Origin: Membranipora membranacea
Taxonomy: Eukaryota > Bryozoa > Gymnolaemata > Cheilostomatida > Membraniporidae
Assembly (NCBI GenBank): GCA_914767715.1
Contig: OU612066.1
Location: forward strand, 32,834,283-32,898,282
DNA: 64,000 bases
Reading direction: 5' to 3'
The notes below the pieces were generated by a model, which saw only the letters and a list, made by a program, of their open reading frames with translations, ran no database searches and had not been told where the DNA came from. The position numbers were made by a program, and so were the translations under genes. Shown one piece after another: positions 47,901-60,293 of this stretch. Position 1 is the first letter of the stretch, and each line of letters begins with the position of its first letter.

Positions 47901-49118
47901 CACTTCTTTGTTGCATGCTATTCGTGCTTTGAATTTTGTGGGTCAAACCAGGGAGGGTCAAACAACAGTCGCAGTCACTACAGCTACGCTCCAAAATTCT
48001 GTAGCACCCCCGCCAACATCACCTCGCAGTGACATTCAAAAGTCTGTGACTGCAACTAGAATAATGTGCAGGGAGTTGTGTACTGCCGATGCATTATCGT
48101 TATAATCATAATGGTATCGTTGTAGAACATAAAAATATCCAGGATTGTCATTATTATCAACTTTAGAGAGCAGCACTCTGTACACCAATATAACACTTGA
48201 CAGATGAAAGCTTCCACCGGTACTATAGCAATTAATTTCGCTTCTTATTTTAGAGAGCAATCGGCATAATACAAGCACACTAAGTGAAGTAGTTTTGATT
48301 TAATATATCATATAGAAATATTATAAGACTTCCCTTTTCTGTTTTTAGCCCACCATCTACCTCCTTTCTCCATTGCGCCCTTATGACGTTGTCTCATATT
48401 ACAGTAAAGATTAACCGGCCGTATCAAATACAAACCCAACTCACAGATTCACAATGAAACTTGTATTACTTTTTGAGCTTTGTTCCAATCCTACATCTTA
48501 GTTATTTTATGAGTTTCATTCATCAACATATAAAATATTATACTGTATATGGTTTTATTGGCGATCTGCCTTCCTCACTTACGACACACAGTATTCTTTG
48601 AAGGTCCAAGCACGCTGACTTTAGTTAGTCTCAGAACTTCAGTTCTGTTTATGAGTACAAAAATAAAACACAATTGTCAAATATCTACAGTGCCTCAGCA
48701 CTAACTGGTAGAAAAAAGCTGTAAATAGTGGATATTTTTGTTCTCTTTTACCCTCTCTTATTAATTATTATATATCATTATACATATTATATATCATTAT
48801 AAAATATACATAGTACTTTAGGATTGATATTCAAAGCGTTTGAGTAGCAATAGCAGAAGCAAGTTAGCAAGTTAGTGTCATTTTTTGTTAAACAAAACAT
48901 CTGTGAGTGAACGAAATTTCTATCAAAGACAAAGCTTTGACAAGATTAAAATATGTTGACACAGTCACAATCTGAAGCCACATAAATCTAAATGCCACAA
49001 CTATATAAATATAAAAGATCATTTCTCAAAATCTTGTTGCTTCCATGCCACTTATGATTATACGTTGTCACTACAAAGCGATGGGATTTGCGGAAGTGCT
49101 CTCATTTGATTGGACGAA
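44918..49118 (+). other. Gene-free 3' part of tandem unit 2
   Basis: This is equivalent to 27333-31085 of unit 1. It contains AATAAA at 45110-45115 for gene B and a hairpin (CTGTACACAGG/CCTGTGTACAG near 45726-45757). It also holds 466 bases (47979-48444) absent from unit 1, where the loss is bounded by the repeated word TCAC. No protein-like frame is evident. Confidence 0.6.
45110..45115 (+). promoter_or_regulatory. Polyadenylation signal candidate, gene B
   Basis: AATAAA lies about 190 bases after the gene B stop codon, with a second AATAAA within 20 bases. The same pair follows the gene B remnant in unit 1 (27529 on). Confidence 0.6.
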
Positions 49119-49460
49119 AAGCAGGCATTTGTTGACGCACCTCGATAATTTATTGGCATGTAGGCTTTTCTATGCACTGCGAACAAAGAATGAAAGATCA
49201 GCTGTTATGATATAGATTTTCATTTAACGTGATAACTTACACCGGGAAGCAAGTGTGAAACTGAGCTGCTCAAATAATCTGCATGTTTTAAACCATATCA
49301 ACTGCAGGAGACTGAAATTCACACCTTTACAGTTAAACTCGAAATACGCAGCTGCTACCCGATCCTGATTCATTGGACTTTATTACAGCTAACCTGTTCT
49401 CTAAGGAATACCAACACATAGTGGATTTTAAAGGAACGAAGTCAACTTGATTTGTTACAG
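49119..49460 (+). other. Probable 5' untranslated exon region of the SERTA-like gene
   Basis: Unique sequence resumes right after the tandem duplication. TTTGTTACAG|GTGAGCAAAT at 49460/49461 is a strong splice donor. The only good matching acceptor before the coding exon is TTTCTTTCAG|ATTTTATT at 51512/51513, so an untranslated first exon ending at 49460 is likely. The transcription start is not evident. Confidence 0.45.
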
Positions 49461-51512
49461 GTGAGCAAATATGATATTGCTTTGATACAACTACGCAGAT
49501 ACTTTACAAGTTCACTGAATTTGACATTGACCGAATTTCTGTGGCGATGCCTTACAGAGTCACAGCCCTTTTGCCCACTGCATACTATTGTGTAGTGGCT
49601 ATGGCGCGTTTAACGTGGCAAATAATAGGTTTGAGGCGTGTAGGTTTCATTTACCCATTATGACAAGAAGGTCCAACAGATCTACCACGCTAACTGCTAC
49701 CATCGTAATTGTTTTTTTGCCTTGGTTAACATGTGAAGTAACATGTGAAGTAACTTGGACATGTTGGACTAGGTAGCTCAGCTCAGGAAGCTAGGTGCTT
49801 TGATGTCAAACGCTTGCCTTTGTAATTTTAACAAAACCATAAAAGGTTTTGTATGGTATGAATCACTAACTGTAACATGGGAACCTTTATTAGGCCTCTC
49901 AGTGCAATGGTGTTGTAATATCGGGCAAAACTAAGAAAGGGGAATCTAATCTTAGAGTGCAATTTTGATATGACATCTGTTTCAAAAGCATTTTATTGCA
50001 ACTGCAACCCTCATCCTACTATTTATGAGCAAAAATATCTTGGACATTGCGCAATCGGCAGCATGCTATCAATCGGCAGCATGCTATGTTGTTACTGGTG
50101 ATAGCTAGTTAGTTACAGTGAGACAAAGTTTCAAGAGACTAACAGCCACTAGATCGCTGACCCCTGCCATGCAGCAAAAGAGAACTTTATGACCTATTGA
50201 TTGTTACCTTGCAGAGGTCATCAAACTCAACTCTAAATTCGAAGTCAATAACATGTTGATTTTATACCGATGAACCTACTTGATCCCAGATATAAAGTTA
50301 ACAAAATTTTGAACTTAACTGAAATGAATTGAGCGATATCAAAAGTTGTGTGACAGTTTCACTAGCACGCTCCTTGTTACAACATTGAGTGGTTTTATCA
50401 GTTTGTCAACCTGCCAGTGAAATTAATTGATTGATCGATTGATTTGTATTCTATCACTAACTGTAAAAGTTGTGAGAAAAAGGTTGCTGGTAGACGTACT
50501 CTGCTAAAAAATAAGTTGCCTTGCATGCAAAAATAGTATTATCAAAAAGTAGTTCAAAAATTGTATTATAAATATAAATGCACATGTGTCTCAAAAAGCA
50601 GTCTTTGCTCCACTCATCAATACCAATAAAGCCCCCCCCCCCCTGCCTAATAATAGACTTACTACAAAGCCCTCCCAGCTTAGCGCAGGAAATTGAGTTT
50701 GGCATACACAGACTTGCTAATTCTAAAAATATCCGAACAAAACTATTTTTGTTGCTGTAATGTCTGAGACATTTTATCGGCTGATAACTAACCTGTTGTG
50801 TCAGTCTACACTGCAATTGTTGTGGTTTTTACAAGGCTTACATGGGCTGCCAGGATAGAGAAGATGAAATTTCTGTCAGGCTAATGCTACTTTGATTTAT
50901 TGTAATATAAAAGGTATTATCATCTACCAGGACATAAATTTGACCCTCAATCAATCAGAATTTCCGTCAGGTCACCTAGTGGGTACTTCATGGTGTGATG
51001 CAATGATTGCACCAGATTTCCCCATTTCTTTATCATGAGTTAAAATTCAAGTCATGCTGCTGCGATAGGGGGAGGCCAAACCAATGTAATGGTGTATACA
51101 CGGAATGGAATGACACCCTGAAATTGATAATTACCGAAACTGTGCGTAATGCTTTTGTTCTTGATCATTGGCTATAGACTGAACTTCCCAATTACATCAG
51201 CATTCAGTGGAATTTCCATTAGTCAAACAAAGTCCCTTTCAGTGCAATTCCGCCATATGACTGAGCAAAGTACTTGTCCCTGGTGTGGAATTCCATAATG
51301 AGAATACTGTTGCACCAGTTATGAAAACACGCCTAGCTTGTACCAGCTGCGGATTTCCATCTCCCCAACTCTGGATTTTTCTTGCACCGTAACGTTCCAC
51401 TGTGACTCGGCCTTATTATAACAATGTGCTTATATCAGAACTAGCTCACATATCACTTACGACCCTGCCTGTGTGGACAGTCTTCTCAATATTACTTTTT
51501 AATTTCTTTCAG
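49461..51512 (+). other. Probable 5' intron of the SERTA-like gene
   Basis: GTGAGC to TTTCTTTCAG, about 2.05 kb. It contains short tandem repeats (ACATGTGAAGTA twice at about 49730; CAATCGGCAGCATGCTAT twice at about 50051-50087) and a C13 run near 50632. I find no coding sequence in it. Confidence 0.45.
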
Positions 51513-51676
51513 ATTTTATTGAGGAGAGAGTCTAATTGATATCACAGGTGTGTAACAATAGTGGATCAAGTATCAAATCTAATCAGACACAGACAGGAAG
51601 GAGTAAATCACGTACTCAGCTGGGTACATCGCAGACAGCTGAAGTCTATATTAGACTCATAAGACACTCAACAATC

Positions 51677-52144
51677 ATGGTCAAGTTCCTGAGCTCAAAG
51701 AATAAACTTCCATTCCTGGAACCAATAGAGAACCCTTGCAAGGTAATCATCAAAAGATTCAAAGAGAAGAGAACAAAGATACTGAAGCAGAGCATGAGCA
51801 AGCTAAAGAAGATCCCCGACGCAGAGCAATGTCTGCGACAAGCCGTCCTTATACGAAACACATTCATCAGAGCCAAAGATTTATCGCCTCGACAGTTCGA
51901 GCGACAATTACTGACACAATCCACAGATAATCTCGACATATACCACTCCGATCTCTTACAAGACTTAGAAAACAAAAACAACAATATGAGTGAGAAGAGT
52001 AAAGACTGTGCGTCCTCGTACTCAAACCAGACTCCATTACACTCGGACCATCTCAACCAAACATACCCAAGCAGTGACTGTGGCAACGAATACAAAGTAA
52101 CGTCTGCAGCTGTCGACAGTCGACAACTTGTCGCAGTGTCGTAG
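51677..52144 (+). CDS. SERTA-domain-like protein, single coding exon
   Basis: The frame gives 155 residues. An in-frame TAA at 51533 and no earlier ATG fix the start at 51677; the acceptor TTTCTTTCAG at 51512 supports an upstream untranslated exon. Residues about 33-67 (TKILKQSMSKLKK, then AEQCLRQAVLIRNTFIRAK) follow the SERTA pattern: a leucine-rich helix with S-x-x-K-L, then a second helix with L-R-x-(A/S)-V-L-I-x-N-T. This motif is known from SERTAD1-3 and CDCA4, small nuclear regulators linked to E2F/DP and PHD-bromodomain proteins. The start MVKFLSSKNK is basic. The rest is polar (NKNNNMSEK, SYSNQTPLHS) with no other domain. AATAAA lies at 52786. The call rests on motif recall, so the family is likely but not certain. 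Confidence 0.6.
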   Translation: MVKFLSSKNKLPFLEPIENPCKVIIKRFKEKRTKILKQSMSKLKKIPDAEQCLRQAVLIRNTFIRAKDLSPRQFERQLLTQSTDNLDIYHSDLLQDLENKNNNMSEKSKDCASSYSNQTPLHSDHLNQTYPSSDCGNEYKVTSAAVDSRQLVAVS

Positions 52145-52785
52145 CCTCACTGTCTAACTGTTGTCGTCGCATCTCATATAATTTTATTAGACAGATTGTA
52201 AAATATTCCAGCTGAAACCTACTGCTGTGTGAAGCTGGTGTTTCAATATGCAAGTCTCAGCATTGCCGGCTCATTATCTATGATTGTGAATAGTCACTCA
52301 AAACACCTACATGATGGATCATTAATTATACAGCTCTAAGCTGTTGCCAATACTGAATTATAATTGCCAATGAATGATTTTAGGCCTACATGAGTGTTTT
52401 GTTTTTGAATGAAAACCAGTCTTCCCAGCTGTACTTAGCCGCAATAGAGTTGTACATAGACAGATATATACTATAAATTATATATATATATAAACATATA
52501 ACAGTTGATGATATATGAAGTCAGATATCTATGTAGTTATTTATGCATAATTATTTTATTTACAAAATACTGATGAGATTTTTAATGTATTTTGAGCAAT
52601 CCTGCTGCAATGACATCCCACCCAATTTTTTGTTGAGCAAAAGATTTGTTACTTGAAATGGTGTAATGAACACGCAATCATGGCCACATGATGTCCATAC
52701 AGTTTGTATTTTGACTTATGACAGTGTACAGTACGTCCCTACCCTATATTGATGGGTCATGAGACTATTGACAGTTCTTACGAAG

Positions 52786-52791
52786 AATAAA
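52786..52791 (+). promoter_or_regulatory. Polyadenylation signal candidate, SERTA-like gene
   Basis: AATAAA occurs about 640 bases after the stop codon, the first such hexamer in a non-repetitive context downstream. Confidence 0.4.
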
Positions 52792-55700
52792 ATGAGAAAA
52801 CTTTATGAATCAGCCTTATCACTTATCAAATTTACTCAGACTCGCAAGCCTACTTTACGGAAACAAAAGCCTACGCAATACACATGACACAATTTACACT
52901 ATACAAGTAAAGCTTACAAGATTGAACACTATGTTATTGCGCTGTCTGCAGAAGCAGCCCTTGTTATTACATCAGATATTGTTGCGGTATGATGTCAATT
53001 CAATCAAATTCTATAGTAAACATCTGCATTCTGTAAAAGAAAACAACTTGCACAAAAACATTTATGGAAGCAAAATATGACTATGATCGAGAGGAATTTC
53101 CACAACTTCTTTCCACAACTTCTTTCCACAGAAATCTTTAGGGAATTGACCAGTGCAATGCAATAGGAAAGGAAAGTCCTTGTTTAGGCATAGTGTGGGT
53201 TTTACAGCTGCGTAACATAATAGTTTCCTCTCCCATATCGGGAACTTTGTCCAAGCTTGTGATTAGAGCAGAATCATATGCATGCTGGGTGATTCATTGA
53301 ATGGAAGCTGCAGAATGGGAAATTGCCAGCTTTCTTGTTTTCACAGCGATATGGCCTGCAGATGGATATCGTGGTAACGGCCATGGTCGGGCTTCATCGG
53401 CCTGACCAAGCCTGGTTCTACTTTTCTCTACACCGACAGTTCTGTAGTTCTCACCCTGTTCATCACATGGGCACAGCACAGTATTTTATAAAATTATACA
53501 TGATTGAATTCCACCACAAGCTCATTTACATGACTATCCCAATGACATGGGGTGGAACTTTATTACATTTGGGCTGTCTGCCAGTTGATATTCGTCCAGT
53601 ATTTACAATAAATTCGCTGGATACAATCCTCAACAAATATCTATTGGCGGCATCCAACCACCATTATTATAGTTTGTTCACCCACTAGATATACTGAATC
53701 ATCGCTAGACTAAACCTGACACTCCTGTGGGCGAACTGTGCAGAAGACAAAAACAGCACAGTAGACTGTGAACCTAAAACCCTGAACCGCCACACCCCAC
53801 AATATAAACCGAACACTTGAATTAAAACGAAATTGCTATAGCCATGGATAGCCGTCACGATGTAATATACTTGTAAATTCATCAGCACTCTCAGCTAGGC
53901 TGCACGGTTCAATGAAGATCGTCAATTCCGTAATCTCAGCTACATTTACGTAGGTGAACTACGACAGTGGGGAAATGATATGTGTGATCAAAAATTGCCT
54001 ACGTAATTCCAGTAAATATAGCAAACTAATTTTATTTGTCATAATCAGATTGTCACCTAAGTTGTTGATGTATAACCACTAAGTATAATAGCAAGCTATT
54101 TTTAAGGGTATGACTTCAAAAAAGTTGCAGGGCCGGGATCCATATGATTGACTCTGGAAATTGATGTGCATATCCTTTGCCACTCATATTTGCATCGCAC
54201 GTGTTCAAGATCATGACCATCTTTGCTACTTCAAAACAACAATCCTGAACCCCATAATATATTTTCACCAGTGCATGTATGTGAGTAAGTTCTGTTGACG
54301 GCCTTTCAGCTAACTTGCATGATACAGGTCATGGATCGAACTCCAAACCACTCAGTACTCTTTGTACGCTACATGTGTACAGGTTGGCATCGTCCAGTAG
54401 TTTGACCTCGCTGTTTACATCAGCTGCACTACTCATGACTGTGTTGTTTTGATAAAGATATTGATGCAAGGAAGGTCAGATTCTAGTCACAATAATTTTT
54501 CTTTGCATGACTATTTCAACACAATCTAGGTTTGGCCTACAATGTGTGGTGAGGGATCGTCAGTTTCGTGGTGATTGCAGCGTGCACTTTACATTTGATC
54601 AACAACACATGGCTGGCTTTATCAGTACCTACAAAGTTTAACACTGATTTCTCCATCATTGCAATGTTTATGTTTTTAGAGCCTCAAAGTTAATCGAGTC
54701 AACTATAGATACCTATACCAATTGATCTGGAAAAACAAACAAATGTCTAACTTGTGTTTGAGTGGGTTTCAACACAACACATCTCTTGCAAGTTTCTCTC
54801 GCATACCAGCAGGTTGAGTTGACCGAATACCACTTAGCTAGGCGCAATAACATATTACATTGGCTGCCGTCAAAATAGATTTACAGACAATGGTACAGGA
54901 CATAAGGGGGGTGAGGGTTGGGAGGGATGGATGTTTAAATGGATTGACATCCAACAAACCCTTTGATCAGGTACCCACACCATCAGGTGTGCTGGCAAAC
55001 AATTTGGATTGCATGCATGTTCAACTTCTTTTTCCTTCATTTACACCTAGTAATAGTCTGTGCTATAAATTGATAAAAATTATGTTGCACACTTCTTGAG
55101 TACTTAGCAATAAGCACTCATAATGGCTACAGCTAATAACACTCTCTGCTAACAACACTGCAAACTGGCTCGGGAAGTAAGAAGTCTTATCAATGAGACT
55201 ACAATAATTATGTGGCCAATCACCCTAATAAGCCACATAAACTCCAGATTGCAAATTTACATGTCTCATTAATTTGTCAAAAAGGCAACATCAAGCTTAT
55301 TTGTGCTCTGCTGTGTGGAGATCCTGCAAGGCCAACCACTACCTGACCCATTTTATTATCTTTGACTGGCCTGTATGCAATTTATTTAATTACTAGTTAC
55401 AACAAAGACAAGCTACACCCATGTGTCAACAGATGAGCGCTGCATTGGCTTTGTTAAAAAGTGGAAAATTTCCATTAATAGAATCTAAACTGCTTCAAGG
55501 GTTATCAAGAACTCACGCGGAGACAAGCGATACTGTGTGGCCTGCGTCCCTTCGGGCAAAACACCAATTTAATCGGCGAAGGTCTGATCTGAACATGAAA
55601 ATTTAAATGAATGTGTTATAATTTCTTGACAGGACATGGATAGTTAGAACGGGACTTCATCGTTCCAAGTGTTTGGTTTTGTTTGCACATTTTTGACTCT

Positions 55701-58700
55701 CTACCATGTTACTTGAGCTATTACATAATTGTTATGGTAGGTTTTTTCACCCGACAGCCTGTTGTAATTGTTGCATCATGACCAGAGTGTGATTTAAACA
55801 TCTAAACTGAATTCTAGTATAATTTCCCTTGAGACAGGAAGCAAAAACAAATACCATCTCAGTTTTAGTTTGAGGCCTTACGACGATGGCATTCCTGAAG
55901 ATGAGGCAGTACATTCCACATTACATTCAGTATTATGTAGACATTTTTACTCAGGCTATCTCATATGGGAAATAAAATTTAAAAAAAAAGAAAGTATAAG
56001 TCGTAGAATTCTAGTGTTGCAATGTCATCTGAAACATTGCGCAACATCATTGCATCAGTAATAAAAAAACCAAATGACTGCATCATCTCATTTTCATAAT
56101 CCATATTATGGTGCAGATAAATATCTTATTAAGAAACCTTGACAAATGATCATAACGATTTTCTAGAGAGTATAATATTATATCAATCTGTAAAAGTAGC
56201 AGACAAGCTACATATATTGAAGAGATGGCTGCATCCTTATAGCGTTCTTACATGATACAGACCTAATTAAAAAGCGCACGTTGCAGGACAAGCAGGCTCA
56301 CATTCTGGAACAATGTCACCGTACACAAATCTAAGCTTTTTCTCAAACTAATTGTATCATAATTATCTCATGTGACATTATGGTAATTTTAAGTATTCAG
56401 AGATGTTTCGATTTCACCTTTTTAGGTACACCAGTGACAAAATCCTATCATCAGCATACTGCAAAATCATCATACTTTTACAGTTACTAAAATGCTTTGC
56501 CATTGGTGGAAAGCTGAGCTACAGCCAGTTGTGTATCTTTGCTAGAGTAACACCTTTTCAGCGATTCAATAACATTTATTGACAAGCATTTCAAATAGAT
56601 CCTGTTCTGTCCCCACTTCTTTGTGCAGGGACTGAACTGAAAATATGTCAATGACATTATAAAAATCATTATCCAGTATTACCCAAGGCAAAACAGACAA
56701 AGGTCTGGAATGTTTGTTATTGTGGTATGCCAAGGTCTTTCTTTGCTAGTCGTTGACAGCTCTGATGGTAGTTGGCAAAACTGAGAGCAAGAACGCCAAA
56801 ACAAACAATGTTATTTATCCATAGTTTGCCTTGAAGATTGGCAGGAAACAAAGAAGGTGTGCAGAAGAGAGTAGGCCTAATTTTCATGTTTGTCTTTATT
56901 GAATTATAACAGTAATTAAATACAACTAGAAGATAATAAGGGCATCAGATTAACACAATGTTTATTATCCTACACTAAGTGATCAGCATCTCCCTATCTG
57001 ATATGGTCAGGAACTAAACTAGTTACCCAAATTGAGGTTATCTGGTTATTTTTAGTTAGGATTCCTTTTCAGTTAGGGACGGAATCTGGGATGTAACAGC
57101 CCCAAAAAAACTCCAACATCCAATCAAAACCGGAAATCAAAGTATTAGCTCCCAGATACACATAAACTCCCTGGTCTGTGTGCCCTCACCACTTGTCCGC
57201 AGTCAGACAGAGTTCATGGACCAGACAGCAGGCTTCATGAGCAATGATCTATAGCAATGTTTTCTCCAAGATCTGACTGAGGTGGAACTCAAAGTCATTC
57301 AGGGCAACTTCTCATAAAGAGCAGCACCGAATGCCATCAGGATACTCAGACATCAATCTCTTCATATGACTACAAAAAAATTAAAAACGGACTTCCCATT
57401 GAACACTATAATAACGGATTAGTCTGAAATTGATTTATAAAACAATGATAGTTCTCTAACAAAAGCTTATAATGTCAAATGTCAACATTGTTCAGCTGCA
57501 TTTATTAATATTGTTGAACGTATATTGCAGATTTAAGCTTTTATTTATGTCTTACATAGCATCTACTGAATGGTGTCAAGAGAAGCAGCAATAGTCTTGC
57601 AACAGGATCTAGATGCATCACCATTTTTGAGCACTCGGCTTTAGGTGACAATATAGTGACCGATCCAGACTAGACTGGTGCCCAATTTCATGAGCTAATT
57701 TCATTCATGTCCGGACAGTCAGAGGAAAGTATCAAGAGAAATTGCTGCAAGTAGGTTTTGCAACAAGGTAGATATGTAAACATGATGTAGCAAAGCACTG
57801 CATTCCGGATATCACTGGATCCTGGGTGGCTTAGGGACTTTTCCAGAATTAACTGGTGTTCTTCCTTAGAAATTGGATGACACAAATCATAGGGTCTGAG
57901 ATCCCTTGCATTCTTGCATATATTGCATTGACCTTTTTTGGACATTAGGGAAAGCTGTCGGGTATAAAGTCGCTTACATGTACGTAACATAACATCTTCT
58001 CTTCTATTGGAGTGGCTAGAGCGGCTCAAAGTTCAAGGTCTTTCAGTCCATCATCAATCTTCCTGGAATACACCATACAAAAAATACAGCCATTGATAAC
58101 ATAGTTAGAGCTAGGTAGTACTGGTATCATTATCATAGCCTAGGGCAAAGAAGGGCCCTCAGGTCAGAACAAATCTTAGTCGAGTGTGATATCAGTTCTC
58201 TTATTTGCAATGAAGCATGTAAAGATGCAAACTGCGACTTTCAAAACTAGCCTTAGGATCATTGTATGATAAGTTTTGGTCGATATATGAGAGAGTGAAT
58301 TATTGTGAACACCAGTCAGTTTTGCTTTGTCACATTTGTATCAGGAAAGCAGTGTTTATGCTCGGTAGACTTGAGGCCAGACGGCACAATACCAGTATCT
58401 TAACCCGTCAGTTACTTGCACAAATTATAACTTTGTGTGCAAAATTCAGCACTCAAGACTAATGCTTGTTGTGCTAAGCTTTGCTCTTGAAATAGATTTC
58501 ATCATTTGACCACAAGTTCAAAAAACGAATACTGGCAAATATAGTATATACCTGGTCTTGATATCGGCTGAACTCTTTGGAGCTTAGAGACTGGACCTTT
58601 AGTTTTGAGGCATGTCACTTGAACTTTTCCGCTAGAATCATTCCCACTGCATCAGTCAGACAGTTGTTGACTCGTCGGAGCGTCTGGCTCAGATAGATTT

Positions 58701-59885
58701 ATGCAGTCTGGCATCGATTGAGCTGCAAACAGAAAAGTCAAGAGAATCAATACATACAGTCATGTATACCAACTCATTTCTGGAGGGCAAAGGCTACTGG
58801 CTAAATATTACCAGCATGTGGCCATCGGGTGATGAAAACTGAGGTCTCTACTTACAACCTTAAACAATAGGATCTATACTTTGCATCCTGAAACATGGAC
58901 CAAATAATTCTTAGCTTATAGTGTGATTGTGACATTCTATAATGGCAGAGCTATTTCCACATCCACATCCACATACATAATTGATGTCACAAAAACACAG
59001 GAAATAAACAGGAAGCAAACTTATTATATTTGGTAACAATAGGGCCACGGTATTGTCATTGTCAGTAGTTTTTACAGATGGATTTAGGACCTAGGTAGAA
59101 GTCAGTTATTGAAATGGCTATCTACATCTAATTCATAATCTGTAATTAACTGGGGACAAATCATGGCTGTCTAACTGCTTGAGGCTATCCAGGGTTCAAT
59201 TAGACAGAGAAGGCAAATTATACTTTGAGGATAGATTTGATTGGTACGTATGTACCTCATAGAGAAGTAGGCCGCTATGATAAACATTTAATTGTTTACG
59301 AAAATAAATATTTTGAAGCTATAAATCTGTTTACAGAGGTATGAAAGTAGGATCAAGGTAACTGGTGTACCTGTGGTGCTAGAATCGAAGCCATTATTTC
59401 AAGATTTTTGTGCAGGGTATTTTTGAATTCTTCAAAATTAAATATTGATAGTGAACTTTGCATGGAGTTACAGGAGGTCCTGGGAAAGGAATATAATGAC
59501 AGCCACTTTTATAAATAGGTACAAGTAGTTGTAGTCGACCAGGTCGGACAGTGCCAGATCTGCTGCTGTGACATGTTGCTTGATTTGACATCTCATTTAT
59601 GACGTCAATAGGTTTGAGCTGGTATTATTCTCCACCCCAAGAAGGATTGACCTTTCAATTATTGGGGATACGTGAGTGTGCCGATATCCTGGCCACATCC
59701 TGACGTTTGAGTACAAATTACTATTGAATTCTCTCAGTGTCCTGGAGTCACAATTAGTAGGACACTTACAGGCATCAATCCGATCGTGTTAGTTGCAAAT
59801 GCAAGGTCGCAGTGTTTTGGCCTATATAAAAATGGAACACCTCAAATGGCTGAACTTGAAACACGTGAAGTTCTTGGGTGTCTCA
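52792..59885. other. Largely unassigned region
   Basis: Seven kilobases without a recognisable gene. Small items seen are a 14-base tandem repeat (TTCCACAACTTC, about 53097-53135), a possible minus-strand exon with good splice sites at 58552-58722 whose frame meets TGA at 58654-58652, and a minus-strand open frame of about 110 codons (58029-57688) with a CNICK motif and no family I recognise. None is firm enough to call a gene. Confidence 0.5.
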
Positions 59886-60293
59886 TATAAGAGCACCCGT
59901 ATCTGCCCAACATACCATATAAGAGCACCCGTATCTGCCCAACATACCATATAAGAGCACCCGTATCTGCCCAACATACCATATAAGAGCACCCGTATCT
60001 GCCCAACATACCATATAAGAGCACCCGTATCTGCCCAACATACCATATAAGAGCACCCGTATCTGCCCAACATATCATATAAGAGCACCCGTATCTGCCC
60101 AACATAAGAGCACCCGTATCTGCCCAACATACCATATAAGAGCACCCGTATCTGCCCAACATACCATATAAGAGCACCCGTATCTGCCCAACATATCATA
60201 TAAGAGCACCCGTATCTGCCCAACATACCATATAAGAGCACCCGTATCTGCCCAACATATCATATAAGAGCACCCGTATCTGCCCAACATACT
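59886..60293. repeat. Minisatellite: 13 copies of a 32-base unit
   Basis: The unit contains ATATAAGAGCACCCGTATCT, then GCCCAACATACC, repeated 13 times nearly exactly. A few copies have ATATC for ATACC, and copy 8 is short by about 11 bases. Because 32 is not a multiple of 3 and the unit has no minus-strand stops, all three minus frames stay open through much of the array. The resulting repetitive open frames (GRYGCSYM, CWADTGA, YVGQIRVLL) are not evidence of a protein. Confidence 0.95.

Larger units (their letters stand above)
31086..49118 (+). repeat. Large tandem duplication, unit 2 (18.0 kb)
   Basis: This is the second, head-to-tail copy of 19895-31085, lengthened by a LINE at 31608-37132 and another at about 38081-39460. 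It starts with the last 28 codons of the 3BP2-like gene (31086-31168). It also holds a broken gene A and an intact gene B. Its end (ATTTGATTGGACGAA) passes into unique sequence at 49119. Unit 2 retains about 1.0 kb of gene B and 466 bp (47979-48444) that unit 1 lost. It lacks about 760 bp downstream of gene A and 55 bp within gene A exon 2. Confidence 0.95.

Noticed and set aside
57688-58029. Minus-strand frame of about 110 codons with CNICK and LRPYDLCHPISKEEHQ
   Set aside because: No family recognised; its only upstream acceptor leads in a different frame that stops at once. A faint LRPYD match to a plus-strand frame at 55870 is too short to mean anything.
59822-60241. Minus-strand frame of 139 codons with repeated YGCSYM/CWADTGA units
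   Set aside because: It is only the translation of the 32-base minisatellite; other minus frames are open too, and there is no start context or family.
59886-60293. CRISPR-like array
   Set aside because: Repeats are directly adjacent without unique spacers and the genome is eukaryotic; it is a minisatellite.
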